This document shows positions 34,198 to 45,200 of a stretch of DNA of 64,000 nucleotides, one piece after another. Both the position numbers and the translations under genes were made by a program. Within the stretch, counting starts at the first letter, position 1; each line of letters begins with the position of its first letter. This DNA is from Tetragonia tetragonoides (lineage: Eukaryota > Streptophyta > Magnoliopsida > Caryophyllales > Aizoaceae): contig CM076139.1 of the NCBI GenBank assembly GCA_038025085.1, forward strand, positions 49,394,807 to 49,458,806, given 5' to 3'. The notes under the pieces are model-generated. The model made no database searches, had not been told where the DNA came from, and saw only the letters and a list, made by a program, of their open reading frames with translations.

Positions 34198-35750
34198 TAG
34201 GGATGTAAATGGATACTCCATCTGCGGATATCTGCACCATCCGACCCGAATATATGGATCAAAAACCGAATAAACGGATCCTTAAGAGGATGGTAGATGG
34301 AGTGGGTAGGATTCGGGTGGACATTTTCCACCCGCGAACCCGACCCGCTAAAACCATCTATCACCCGTTTAATTAAAAAAAAAGAAAAAAAAATATAAAT
34401 ATAAATTTGTCACTGACCTAACCCTAAAATCCTAAATGAACAACGCTATTTCTACTTTCACTCTTTCTCTCTCTTTTTCTCTCTCAAGTAGTGAGCCAGA
34501 CTCAGTCACTCCCACTCTCTAACTCTTCATCAGCAATTCAGCAGCCAGCCGCCTGTCGCCGACTCGCCGGAGTTCAGTCACCACAGTTCTACGGTATACT
34601 CTCTCTCCTCTTTCTATTTTTTTTTTTTTTTTGGAGTTTGAATGCGAAAGATTGATGAATGCATATGTACAGATCCCTTCACTAGTTCTGTTTTTCTTTT
34701 TCTGACTCTCTCTCTCTCTCCTCTAAGTCAAGTACTAAACGGTCTGGATCTATAACTATTGGGTGACGAGGTAGTCCCATCTGCTGGAGTTCAATTGCAG
34801 GTAAACTTTTTCTCCTATGCATCAATCAATTCATTACAGTTCTTCATTTCAACGCAATTGTCCAATTCAAATGATTTGAGTCAAATTCATTTTATTCCAA
34901 CTTCATATAGCGTATGTATTATGTAATGTACCCTTGAAAGTTTCAACCTTTTTAATTGTTGAATTTTTACGGCTAATTGAATTCAATACTGTCTCTCCCT
35001 TTTTTGTTAAGCCAATTGTTGTTGATTGATGATAATATGTAAATTTGAGGACTTCTTTATTCTTCTGATATTTGGGTATGATTCAAATCAAATCTTGCAT
35101 TTCACCTGTTTGATGAAATGACTGAATGAACCCAATTCCTTCTGTTCTACTAACTTTTAAGCACACCCTTTAAACTTATAGATTTCATTTCATTGGTCTG
35201 CTGCCTTGCCGGATCGCTACCTTGCCGGAATGCTGCCTCCTACACATCGACCGAATTCTTATAGATATGAACTACCAGCTTTTGCTTTATATAATTGTTG
35301 TGTGTTTATCTTCTTCTTGCTGCTGGTAGCTAGTTCCACATCATCTGCTATAGGTTTGAATGCGAAATTAGCTCTAATTTTTGGTGTGCATTAGTGGATT
35401 GTGGTGTAATTAGGCTCTGATTCGTGTTGCTTCCCTTTAAACTTGGGCAAATTTTTTGTGTGGGGGAACATAGATGTATACAGATGTATAATACTTTTTC
35501 ATATTTGGTTTGTATGAAGCTTTAATTAAGCGAGCGAAATGCATGACAGTGGAACAATTTTATTAAAACAGGAGTATTGTGAACAGAATTCATTTTACTA
35601 AAATCAAACATCACTAAACCGTTTATTACCCGATCCATCCGTTTAAACCGTGGATGACGGATGGAGTGGATTAGGATTGGATGGTTCGCGGGTGATGGAT
35701 GGAGCGGATGATGGTCCACCCGACCCGAATCCGATCCATTTAGATCCCTA
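34198..35750. mobile_element. hAT-type element, 1,553 bp, non-autonomous
   Basis: The ends are inverted: TAGGGATGTAAATGGATAC on the left and TAGGGATCTAAATGGATCG on the right (reverse complement). The exact 8-bp duplication CTCATGAC lies at 34190..34197 and 35751..35758. Subterminal regions carry GACCCG and CGGATGG-type repeats. The middle resembles a gene leader (CT-rich, then gccgcctgtcgccgactcgccgg at about 34549-34571), perhaps the 5' part of a lost transposase gene. No transposase motif remains. Confidence 0.87.
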
Positions 35751-35758
35751 CTCATGAC

Positions 35759-36681
35759 ATGAATGAATAAGTTGAGCTTCATTAACTAACTCAAATAGAA
35801 AAATGACGATCACTATTTAAAAAGATAGAGTTCACTTATTATAAGCGGTAATCCTTATTTTACTAAAAAGTGATCATTATCGTACTAAAAATTATGATAG
35901 ATCTGTCTTAAACAAATTTTTGTGACTCAAATTGAAAAGAAGGTATTTTGTAGAACAACATTGAACTCAAAAAATAAAATATAGAAGTCATTCTGTCAGT
36001 CGAAGTTACTCTATTCGCCAAATTTTCCACTTCCAATTTAGGAATTATGAGACTACCCCAAAAGTTCACACAGCAAAAACGAGCGAGAGATGGAGAAAGC
36101 TCTGAGTGAAAAAAAGAAAGAAAAAAGTAGCACTATACCATTGTAGAAGACGACGATACTGAATTCCCCAACTCAACCAGGTACCTTTCTCTCTCCAGTT
36201 CGTTCTCTCTCTGCTCTTTCTCTCAGTTTTTGTTGTTGGTTTTTTTTGCGAGGTTAGAATAGAGGCTCTTGTTTTTGTAATTCATTTGTGACATTGCGAT
36301 TGTCTTCTTCAATTTAGTCTAGTCCAAAAGCTTAGTTCTTAACATTTTCTTGTCTGAACAATTGATCACCAGTTGAGCCAAAATCAAACAACAAAGCAAT
36401 GTATAATCGATTGAGCAAGAGAGGGAGTAGAAAACCAATGGGGGGCAAAATGGTCTGCAGGATAAAAATATGGACAGTTTTTAGTTTGGGGAAAAGGCCA
36501 AAAAAGAAGGTCTACTAGTGGGTTATTGGCACCAATTCGACGTGTTTGATTGTGCACTTTGAATTTTGAAAGCTGATATCTAGAGTTTTATTGATAGTGG
36601 GGCTAGTGTGCTAATGAATGTTCTCACAACAAGGCACCAATTTGTTAGTTGGGGTCATTGGAAATAAGACAAGTGGAGCAT
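35759..36681 (+). other. Promoter and probable spliced 5' UTR of the alpha/beta hydrolase gene
   Basis: A likely untranslated first exon ends near 36180 (caactcaaccag, followed by donor GTACCT). It contains a short upstream frame at about 36090..36146 (MEKALSEKKKEKSSTIPL, then stop). The intron acceptor before 36682 could not be placed with certainty. Confidence 0.45.
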
Positions 36682-37662
36682 ATGGCATTAGCTTCCTCTT
36701 TGTCATTGCCTTGGCCTCATCAACTACCAATTCCACCACCCAGACTAGCCCTCCACTCACCGTTTAGTGGTTGCTGTTGTTCCTCCACCGCAGTACCCGC
36801 CATTTCGCCCTCTGACCCTCCTCACCCTGCTGTTATTCTCCCTGGTTTAGGGAACAATTCTGGTGATTATCAAAAATTACAGGTGACTTTACAAGAGTAT
36901 GGGGTCAATAGTGTGGTAGCTAAAGTGTCAAGGCTGGATTGGTTTAGGAATGCTGCTGGTTTAGTGGACCCGAATTACTGGAAGGGCACACTTCATCCAC
37001 GTCCTGTTTTAGGCTGGTACCTGAAGAGGGTGGATGAGGCTGTCAATGAAGCAAAGGAGCTTTCACAAGGTGGAGAGCTCTCTTTAATAGGACATTCTGC
37101 GGGTGGATGGCTTGCACGTGTCTATATGGAGGAGTTCGGGAAGACGGGTATTTCCTTATTATTGACTCTGGGAACTCCACACACGCCACCTCCGAAAGGA
37201 GGAACGGGTGTTATTGATCAGACAAGGGGGCTCTTGTATTATGTTGAAGAGCATTGTGCCAAAGCTGTGTATACCCCAGAATTGAAATATGTATGTGTTG
37301 CTGGAAGGTATATACAAGGCGCTCGTGTATTTGGAAAATCTCATGAGGACTCCGAATATGTAGCTGCTAGTGATATAAGTGAGGCATCTCTAGGAGCTAC
37401 TGTCATGAATGTGCCTAAGTCAATGCCGAGTACTGTAACCTTGCAAGCTCGCTTTGTTGGACAAGGGTACAAGCAAGTATGTGGTCGAGCAGATGTATGG
37501 GGTGATGGAGTTGTTCCAGAGGTATCCGCTCATTTGGAGGGTGCTCTTAATATTAGTTTGGAGGGAGTTTATCATTCACCTGTTGGTTCAGACGATCTCT
37601 CAAGACCATGGTATGGCTCGCCTGAAGTTACCAAGAATTGGATAAACCACCTTTTAGATTAA
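36682..37662 (+). CDS. Chloroplast-type alpha/beta hydrolase (lipase/esterase-like)
   Basis: A single-exon coding region of 326 residues. The first 45 or so residues are rich in Ser, Pro and Ala and poor in acidic residues, as in a chloroplast transit peptide. Next come VILPGLGNNSGDY (51-63), which resembles the oxyanion-loop region of alpha/beta hydrolases, and the nucleophile elbow GHSAGG (137-142) with Ser139. A likely Asp lies in WGDGVVP (Asp275) and a likely His in VYHSP (His298), so the triad order Ser-Asp-His is correct. Similar plant proteins are often annotated as PGAP1-like or putative lipases; the substrate is unknown. The open frame extends upstream without an ATG (from TTG at 36649), so I take the first ATG at 36682. 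No lesion is visible. Confidence 0.88.
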   Translation: MALASSLSLPWPHQLPIPPPRLALHSPFSGCCCSSTAVPAISPSDPPHPAVILPGLGNNSGDYQKLQVTLQEYGVNSVVAKVSRLDWFRNAAGLVDPNYWKGTLHPRPVLGWYLKRVDEAVNEAKELSQGGELSLIGHSAGGWLARVYMEEFGKTGISLLLTLGTPHTPPPKGGTGVIDQTRGLLYYVEEHCAKAVYTPELKYVCVAGRYIQGARVFGKSHEDSEYVAASDISEASLGATVMNVPKSMPSTVTLQARFVGQGYKQVCGRADVWGDGVVPEVSAHLEGALNISLEGVYHSPVGSDDLSRPWYGSPEVTKNWINHLLD

Positions 37663-38046
37663 ATAGATGTGGAAGCTTCAGTTGGAGTCAATGTGGTCAT
37701 TGTATTGTGCCATTTATGGGACAAAGGGATAGCATGCAATATGATATACAATAATGCGATTACTGATTTTTGAGTTTCCTGTTCCCTGCAAGTTCAGTGA
37801 ATTTTCTTTTGCTGTTTATTCTAGTGCATTGACTATACTCTACACTATGAGGTCATGTAGTTCCCTAATGGCTTTGAACCAAACTGGTTATTTCTCCAGT
37901 TTCCGTCCACCAATTATACTCTGGGGATGCATTGAAGTGCTGCGCTCAATTTGTGATTCTGCTGGACTAGCTGTTCTTAATTCATTTTTGTAACAGCATC
38001 ATATCGGGTCATACTAATTGGCAAAGCCTGTTTTTGTTATCTTTGT

Positions 38047-38508
38047 GGCAAATTTGTTAAAAACTACCTTTAAATACACTTTTTTGGTTTCAACTCCCTT
38101 TTGTAGTTCTTTTTAATCGACTGCCTTTTATGACTTTTTTTCTTAAAAAAAATATATACCCAGTTGTCATTTTCCAGGGGCTTTATGAGATGAACTGACC
38201 ATATTTCCCCTACTTGAAAGCATTAGCAAGATTCTGGTGATAGTGAGTTGCTGATATCGATGATACTTAATGGCCCCACTCTTCTGATTCAATGGCAAAT
38301 GCGATGGTTCCTACCACAGAGAGAATGGATGGTGAGGAGTGATCAATGAGGATGAGAATGATTCAAGTCCTTTTTTCACTGAAAAATGATCTTGGGGAGT
38401 GCCTTAAAAGGAATAATATAATAAAAGGTGAGTAGTTATTACCAATTTTTTTCTAAAAGGTATATAACCAAAAAAGTGTATATAAAAGGTAGGTTTTCGA
38501 AAATTTCC
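38047..38508. mobile_element. Inverted-repeat element between the hydrolase and Integrator genes
   Basis: The left end (ggcaaatttgttaaaaactacctttaaatacacttttttggtt) and the reverse complement of the right end match over about 45 bases with several mismatches. Both hold the phrase TACACTTTTTTGGTT. The interior is not coding. No target duplication was found, so the class is open; a MULE-like MITE is possible. Confidence 0.55.
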
Positions 38509-39234
38509 TTTCTTATTCTTCTTTACTTGTTTTTTTCCCCTCCGCTCCTTAGGTGGGTGGAACTTGGAAGAGACGGATGCTATTTTTGTTAACTTCTTTT
38601 TGGTGATGCTTGGGTCTTCTGCAGAAAATATTGGGCAAAATGTGAAAGTAAGCCTAAGAAAAGTAGCTTACAATTGAACACAGCAATCCCTTCCTAAATC
38701 GATGTTCTTGAATGAGTTTTTCTGGATCTGAGGCCTAGCTTGTTGACAACAGATGTGTGTTAGCCTCATGTGCAATTAAAGCTCAGTGAATCTTTGCTAA
38801 TTTATCATTTGCTGTATAATATTTTAAGTGGATTTCTCTCAATAGAGAATGCGTGTTTGCATGACATTTTTTGATTATCACCATCGGCTATCCAGTCTCT
38901 CCGAGCCCCTGGCACCTGTAAAACTGACATTGCTTTGTTTGGATACAGTGGCCCAGCTGTGACGGTTCCATTGTGACACAAATGTAGTTAGGATTGATTA
39001 TGTTTATTCGTTAAGTGTCGGTTCTGTAATTTGGTTGCTTAGATCTTGCTTTTGTTTCTGGACTTCGAATAATAGTTCTATGACTTGTAGCCCTATATTG
39101 CTTGTCCAGTACAGTGCTTTATAATCTAAATTATAACATAGGTTTATTTTATTGTGCGTACCTTGTATTTTACAGCAAATTATCTGCTGGTCAGAAGGCA
39201 CATAGAGTGAGCACGCCACTTTCGGACGGGAAGC
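38509..39234. other. Upstream region of the Integrator subunit gene
   Basis: There is no gene. The last stretch before 39235 (cagaaggcacatagagtgagcacgccactttcggacgggaagc) is a likely 5' leader. Confidence 0.45.
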
Positions 39235-42200
39235 ATGGAGCATATAGCTGCCGAATGTGCCATGGGCTGGAGCATTGAGCTTGAGAAAGGCCTTCGATCC
39301 AAAAAACCTGGTAAAATATCATGGTTCAGGTTTATGTTTTCATGTGGAGCCTATGCTGTGGAGCCCTCATGTGATGGCATAGATATCATATGTTTTTAGG
39401 CGTGCATGATTGTTTATGGTTCTTCTGAGTGATAGTGGCATGTGTATAACCTTTTGGGTATCGTTAAAGCATGAAAAAGTATTGGGTGAATGCAAATCTT
39501 GTTTTACTCACTGGACAGAGTACGTACGAGGAGAACTCATGTTTATTTTTGTTTGGCCTCTAATTCAAATAAGAACTACCACACATGTAATGTAGAGTTG
39601 TGCTTTCGTGTGGTGAAATGCTTTGCTTGACTAGCTCTGATTGTTTTACACCTTTTTTTTTCAGGTTGTCCTATTGAATCTATACAGAAGATTGTTCCTC
39701 GACTGAAGCAATGGACTCAAGAGCCTCAACTCACAATGCCAGTGTTTAACATGTTTGGCTTGGTTCCGGGTGAGGATAGGCTATTTGCAGATACTATCCT
39801 CGTCAGGCTTGCAGATGCTTTTGTATCAGGGGACAAAGTCACCAAGATTTCTGTCATAAAAGTGTTCTTGTCAACTCTTAGGCACTGCAATACAAAGGAC
39901 GGACAAGCAAATGGGATCTTTTCAAGCATGAGCAGGGAAAACAGTCTGGAGCTTCTGATAAGAGCTAAAGTGGTGCTTCGTGGTGAGTGTGTTGAGTCCA
40001 GAGCGTTGGCTTTAGTTCTGCTAGGATGTTGGGCTTGCATTGCTAAAGATATTGCTGAAATACGACACGCAGTACTTTCTTCTTTGATGTCTTGTCATGT
40101 TTTGGAGGTGAGATTAGTATCTTCTCTTGCTGTCCATGGTTCAAACTAGAGGAATTTAATGTTGTTGCTTGCCTACTTGCTGTTCGCCTTTTCATACAGT
40201 CAATGCTACTTTCCAGTGTATATTGAAATAGTATGATGTTTGCTAGGATAACCCAAATTCTATTGTGTTTCTCAGCTACTCTTGACCTCCATCGAGAGTA
40301 AGGTGAAAAGTTTTGGGTTGATCAGTGTCTATGTTTCATCCGTGAAGTATACTCTCAGCTATACCTGCTTTATCCTTTTTCTGTAATTCTTACTTCCTCA
40401 GTCGGCTTAAATTTTCTCTTGTAATATATGGGGTGTGCCTCTACATGTAATATACAGTGTGTCTCGGTGCTGTTCATATTAGCCTAGGTGACTGTTTCTG
40501 TTAACTGTTGAGAGCTCTGCTTTTGCCCATTGTTTATTTTTTCTTCTCTATTAGTTGTTAATGGTGTCACTAGTGCTATTGTTGTAACCTTCTTCTTGCT
40601 ATTTCAATTGCTGAGTGAACAAAGAACTGTTTGTTTCATAGTTTAATAAGAAGTTGATCATTCATATTTCTCTTAGAGCATCTTGAACGCCTATAGTTCA
40701 GGGAGAGTAGGGAAGCTTTACCAAGAGGAGCTTGCTTTGGAGAGAGGAGCCAAAATGGGTTTTGTAGAATGAAGCTTCACCTAAATGAAAAAATATAATA
40801 AAAATCCAAGCTCTACCTGTACTCTAGCCAACCCTTCCAGCATTTTTCCCCTGCCCAGCCAAAAGGCCGGATGGGTAATTACACTCTAGGCTGAAAAGAA
40901 GACACGGGGAGGGCGACCCATGTCACCTTCCCTCCATGAACCTCCTGCTTTTCTTCTTTTTCTTTTTAATAATTGGAATGAGCGCAATGCTTTTGTTTGA
41001 GCAATAAATGTTGGAGATTGACTGCAATTATGTTTGCATGCCAAATATTCAACTTTTTTATGGAAAGATAGATACTATATGCGATGAGGAGGAGTAAGGA
41101 GGGGAGATTGTTATGGCGATGGGCTTGTATGGCTTTACTTTGGTGTGTTTGGTTGGAGAGGAACGCTAGGATCTTTTCCAAGACTGAGAAGACAATTGAT
41201 TATGTTTGGGATCATGTAGTCTATTTGACTTCTCTTTGGGCTAAGGCGGCTGGGGCCTTTAAGGGTGTCCCGCTAACGTTAGTTCAACGCCATTGGCGTG
41301 ATGTGTAGATAGTTCTTTCTTTTATACTGAGGATACCTTATCCTCCACCTTTTTGTATTATTTACCATTTGATTAATAAAATTTTCTCTTATCTAAAAAA
41401 TAAATAAATTAATAAAAGATAATTTATTGTTATTCCAAAAACATGTAATAATATAAACACAACACATTACTCAAGTGCCTGCAAAGAAGCTCTGCGCGCA
41501 CGCGCCTGTGTGTGGCCTTACCCCTATAGAAAACAGAGGTTGTTTCCGATAGACCCTTTGCGTGTGGCCTTACCCCTATAGAAAACAGAGATTGATTCCA
41601 ATAGATCCTTGATCCCAATCACAAAGTCCATCTGCAGTTTCACGAAGAAAATAAGCACCGCAAAGTCCATCTGCTATTTCACAAAAAACAAGAAGCACTT
41701 GGAGAAGCTTAAATATTCAAAAATTGGGAGATAAGCATTTGTGAATGATAAACGAATTGACACCTGCAATGATTACACGAGATCTATTTCTTTCTTGATC
41801 TATGATGCCAAAGTTAAGAATTTCTTCCAAGTATTGAGGACCACTCTGTGTTTGAATGGAAAAGCAACTTTGTTAATCACATGGAGATCGTAAATGGACT
41901 TCTGCATGGCCTTTCTGCCCTCCCACTTCTCCCTTGGATGCATTCATCTTAACTGTCGACCACTTGGAATTTACACAGCCTTACTCAAATTATAAATGTC
42001 AACTTATACATGACTGATGTTTGATTGCCATTCTGCCTTGACAGGTTAAAGCAGCACTGTTTGCTGCCGGATGCTTTTCAGAGGTTTCGGATGACTTTGG
42101 ATCTGTTTTCTTGGAACGGCTGCTCAACTTAATGACTTCATCAGAAACCTCGCCAGCTCTGAAAATTGCAGGAGCACGGGCTTTTTCTAAAATGCAGTGC

Positions 42201-45200
42201 TCATTTTTACTTGCAATCAAATCCTACAAGGTTATTTATTTTTCCCTAGTTATTCAATGGGCTGCATATTGCATTCATGACAAAAGTATGTTGAGGACAT
42301 AAGTGCCTGCATCCAGTAATGGCATTGTTTTTGCCTCCCTTCTAGTTACAGGTTCCAGAAATAGTCTAGATCTATGCAAAAGGATTTTGTATCTTGGAAT
42401 TGTGTTTTTTTTTTCTTTCTCAAGATAACATGGGTGTCCAAGCTTTACTTGACTATTTCAATGGGCCCTAAAGTTAACGAGCCAGAAAACCTCCAGTGGC
42501 CCTGAGGGGACTCAAACCTGGGACCTGTCACCTCTGGAACTAATCTCAAAGGTCTTGCCAGCTGAGCTACTTCCTCAGGGTTGGAATTGTGTTTCATTTG
42601 TTGGAGAAACAAATATCTTCTTGTAGACAAGGATGGTATCTGAGTTATTCATATGTTAAATGTAGCCTATGATGTCATGAATTGATCTCACATCAGAACA
42701 ATATTTGCCGATTTGAGGATGTTTGGCCAACACGCCAAGTAGAGTGTGCACTTGAGGAGTGCACACTTTATATCCGAAATGCTTGCTGCTTGGTTGACAC
42801 ACAATGGATTCATAACATACTATATCATCAACCTGGCATTTTGAAGTAAAGCATTATAGACTAGCTTGGAATGTTAGCCTTGTTTTACAGCCTGTGCAAA
42901 CCTTGTTAAGTGGCTGAATGTTTACCTGCTCTTTGCACAAGCTCGAGGGACCTTGAAATTCATTTCCATCCATATCAATCTGTTTTCTAGGATTCCGGAA
43001 GCTGCTGCATGAGCTGATGAACTACTTGGCATGGTTGGAGGCTTAATTGATCTAGACAGATAGTTGTTTGACTTATTTCTATGCATTTGTAAGTGCTTCA
43101 GGAGAAACTTCATTTCTGTTTTAAATCTTGGTGTTCAATGTGGTTGTATGGTGAAAATCTTTACCTGATGATTGATGCAGGCAGGCGCAGAACTTGTGCA
43201 AAAAAATTTTGAAGAAAGAATTTTGACCACTATGTTGATCTCACTTACGAAGCTTTCTTGTAAAACAGGAATTTTGATATCTGAGCAGGTAAATGATCAA
43301 ACTACGGTTCACCCATCTATCTGCATCTATTACTTGGAAATGATTGTTGGGTCATTGCACTGCCTATTCCGAACTTATCTTCTTTGAATCCGGGCATTAA
43401 GTGGGATCAGTTGCATGTGGATGCTAATCTCTTCTAGTGTTCTTCAATTAGTATCTGACAAACCTCACTGTTTTATTCTAATTTTTATATGTTGTTCTTG
43501 TGGTTGTATGGATGCACATAGGCCGTAGTCTTCGGCCCTTAATGTTCCCAGCCGTGTCATGGATTGATGGTATTGAATTGGGCCACTAAAAAGCCGTGGT
43601 CGTAACTTTACTTCATGTTGTATCCACCATTTTCTTTCCGTTCCACTTTTAGGCTGTCTACATACAGATGTTCTATATTCATGGGCATTCTTATCTTTTA
43701 TGGAAATTGTACTTCATTCGTTTTAATCATGTGATTGATTTTGTAGAATATGGCGATCCTAAGTTTTATCACAAATAGTCTCTAATTGGTTTCAGCTTCT
43801 GAATGCAGATAGGCTTGCTTACTTCATTTCTTGCTCAAAAGACAAGCTTGAACGTTCAGGCTACACTATTGAGATGCTTGCGTTATATTGGGACGAGAGC
43901 AACATGCCTTGTACCTATTAGTGCTTCTCTATTTCAAACACTATTCAGAACGTTTAACGAACCGAACGTGCCTTCTCTTTTGCGCTGTGACATTCTAAAG
44001 ATTTTGCTCAAGGTTATCATTGGTTTTACTTTTGACTTTTGAGTCATCGTTGCACTTATCAATCTCTGGACTTATTCGCTTCTATTGTGTGGCTTTGCAG
44101 ATGATTGCATATGGTTTACCTGGTATGCCACTCATGGATATCAATGAGGTCATGAAGCAATTGAGATATGTTGAAGATGCAACCCGATCTTCATTCCTTT
44201 CTGAAAGACTTTTAGCTCATGAAGTGTTGGTTTGTGTATCCAAGCTCAAGGGAAGATCTGACGTAACATTTGAGGGTAATTCAGTTACTTTTCACTCAGG
44301 GGTTGTCTCAGCGCTCTGTGGTCAAATAACTCAGGTGATGAGTCTGGTGTCTGGTGGTACTCAAACCTTGAACACAGAGCAAGAGTTAGGAAGCATGCTC
44401 AAATTGCTACTTGTACTGGTCGAGAATCACTCAGAATTGGGTTATTTCATACTAGATAAACTACAGTTTATTATTGAAAATACAGTAACTTCGTATATGC
44501 CTGTGGTTGCAGTACAAAATTCTGCAGTACACAAAATTGTGAACGCCGGAGTAGAAGAAAAACGAACTTCTGTGCGAATGTGTATGTTTTATGTCTACAG
44601 ATTTTTAGTGGACTTCCTTGAAATTCTGGATGAAGCTGATTCTGCTACTGATCAAATAGTTCGGAAGTTGAAGCATCTAGTCACTTTGGTTTGTGGAAAC
44701 ACTTTATTGGATTGTTCTATTCACACATATTATGCCCTTCTTTTGCATTCATCTGTAAACAAGGTCTGTCTATTATCTGACAAGGATAACGCTACTGATT
44801 CTGCTCAAGGCATGGGTGGATCTCCTTGGAAATTGCTAAAATGTGAAACACTTACCCATGAATGTGTAGAAAACATGGTAGCAGGAGAGGATAACTGGTA
44901 TGCATACAGAGCTGGAAAGTATGCTGTCTGTGGGGGAGTTTGGGATGTGGCTAACTTTATTTTTCAACGGCTGGAAACAAGGGTTCAATCCGATTTTTGC
45001 TGCCAGTGGTTGAAATTTTTGGCTAAGTTTACCCATTCCGAAAAGAATGTCCAGGTATTGCTTAGACAAGCATGCTGCTATTGGCCTCCAGACCATGTGC
45101 CATATGTCGTGGGTAATGATGACAGAGATATTATCTCGAGCGGATGCATTGAAAAACTTGTTGATGCTTGTAGTGACATTTATTCTTCTGACAAGCTGTT

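Noticed and set aside
36649..36681. Extended N-terminus of the hydrolase from position 36649
   Set aside because: The extension begins at TTG, not ATG. The first ATG at 36682 gives a normal transit-peptide start.
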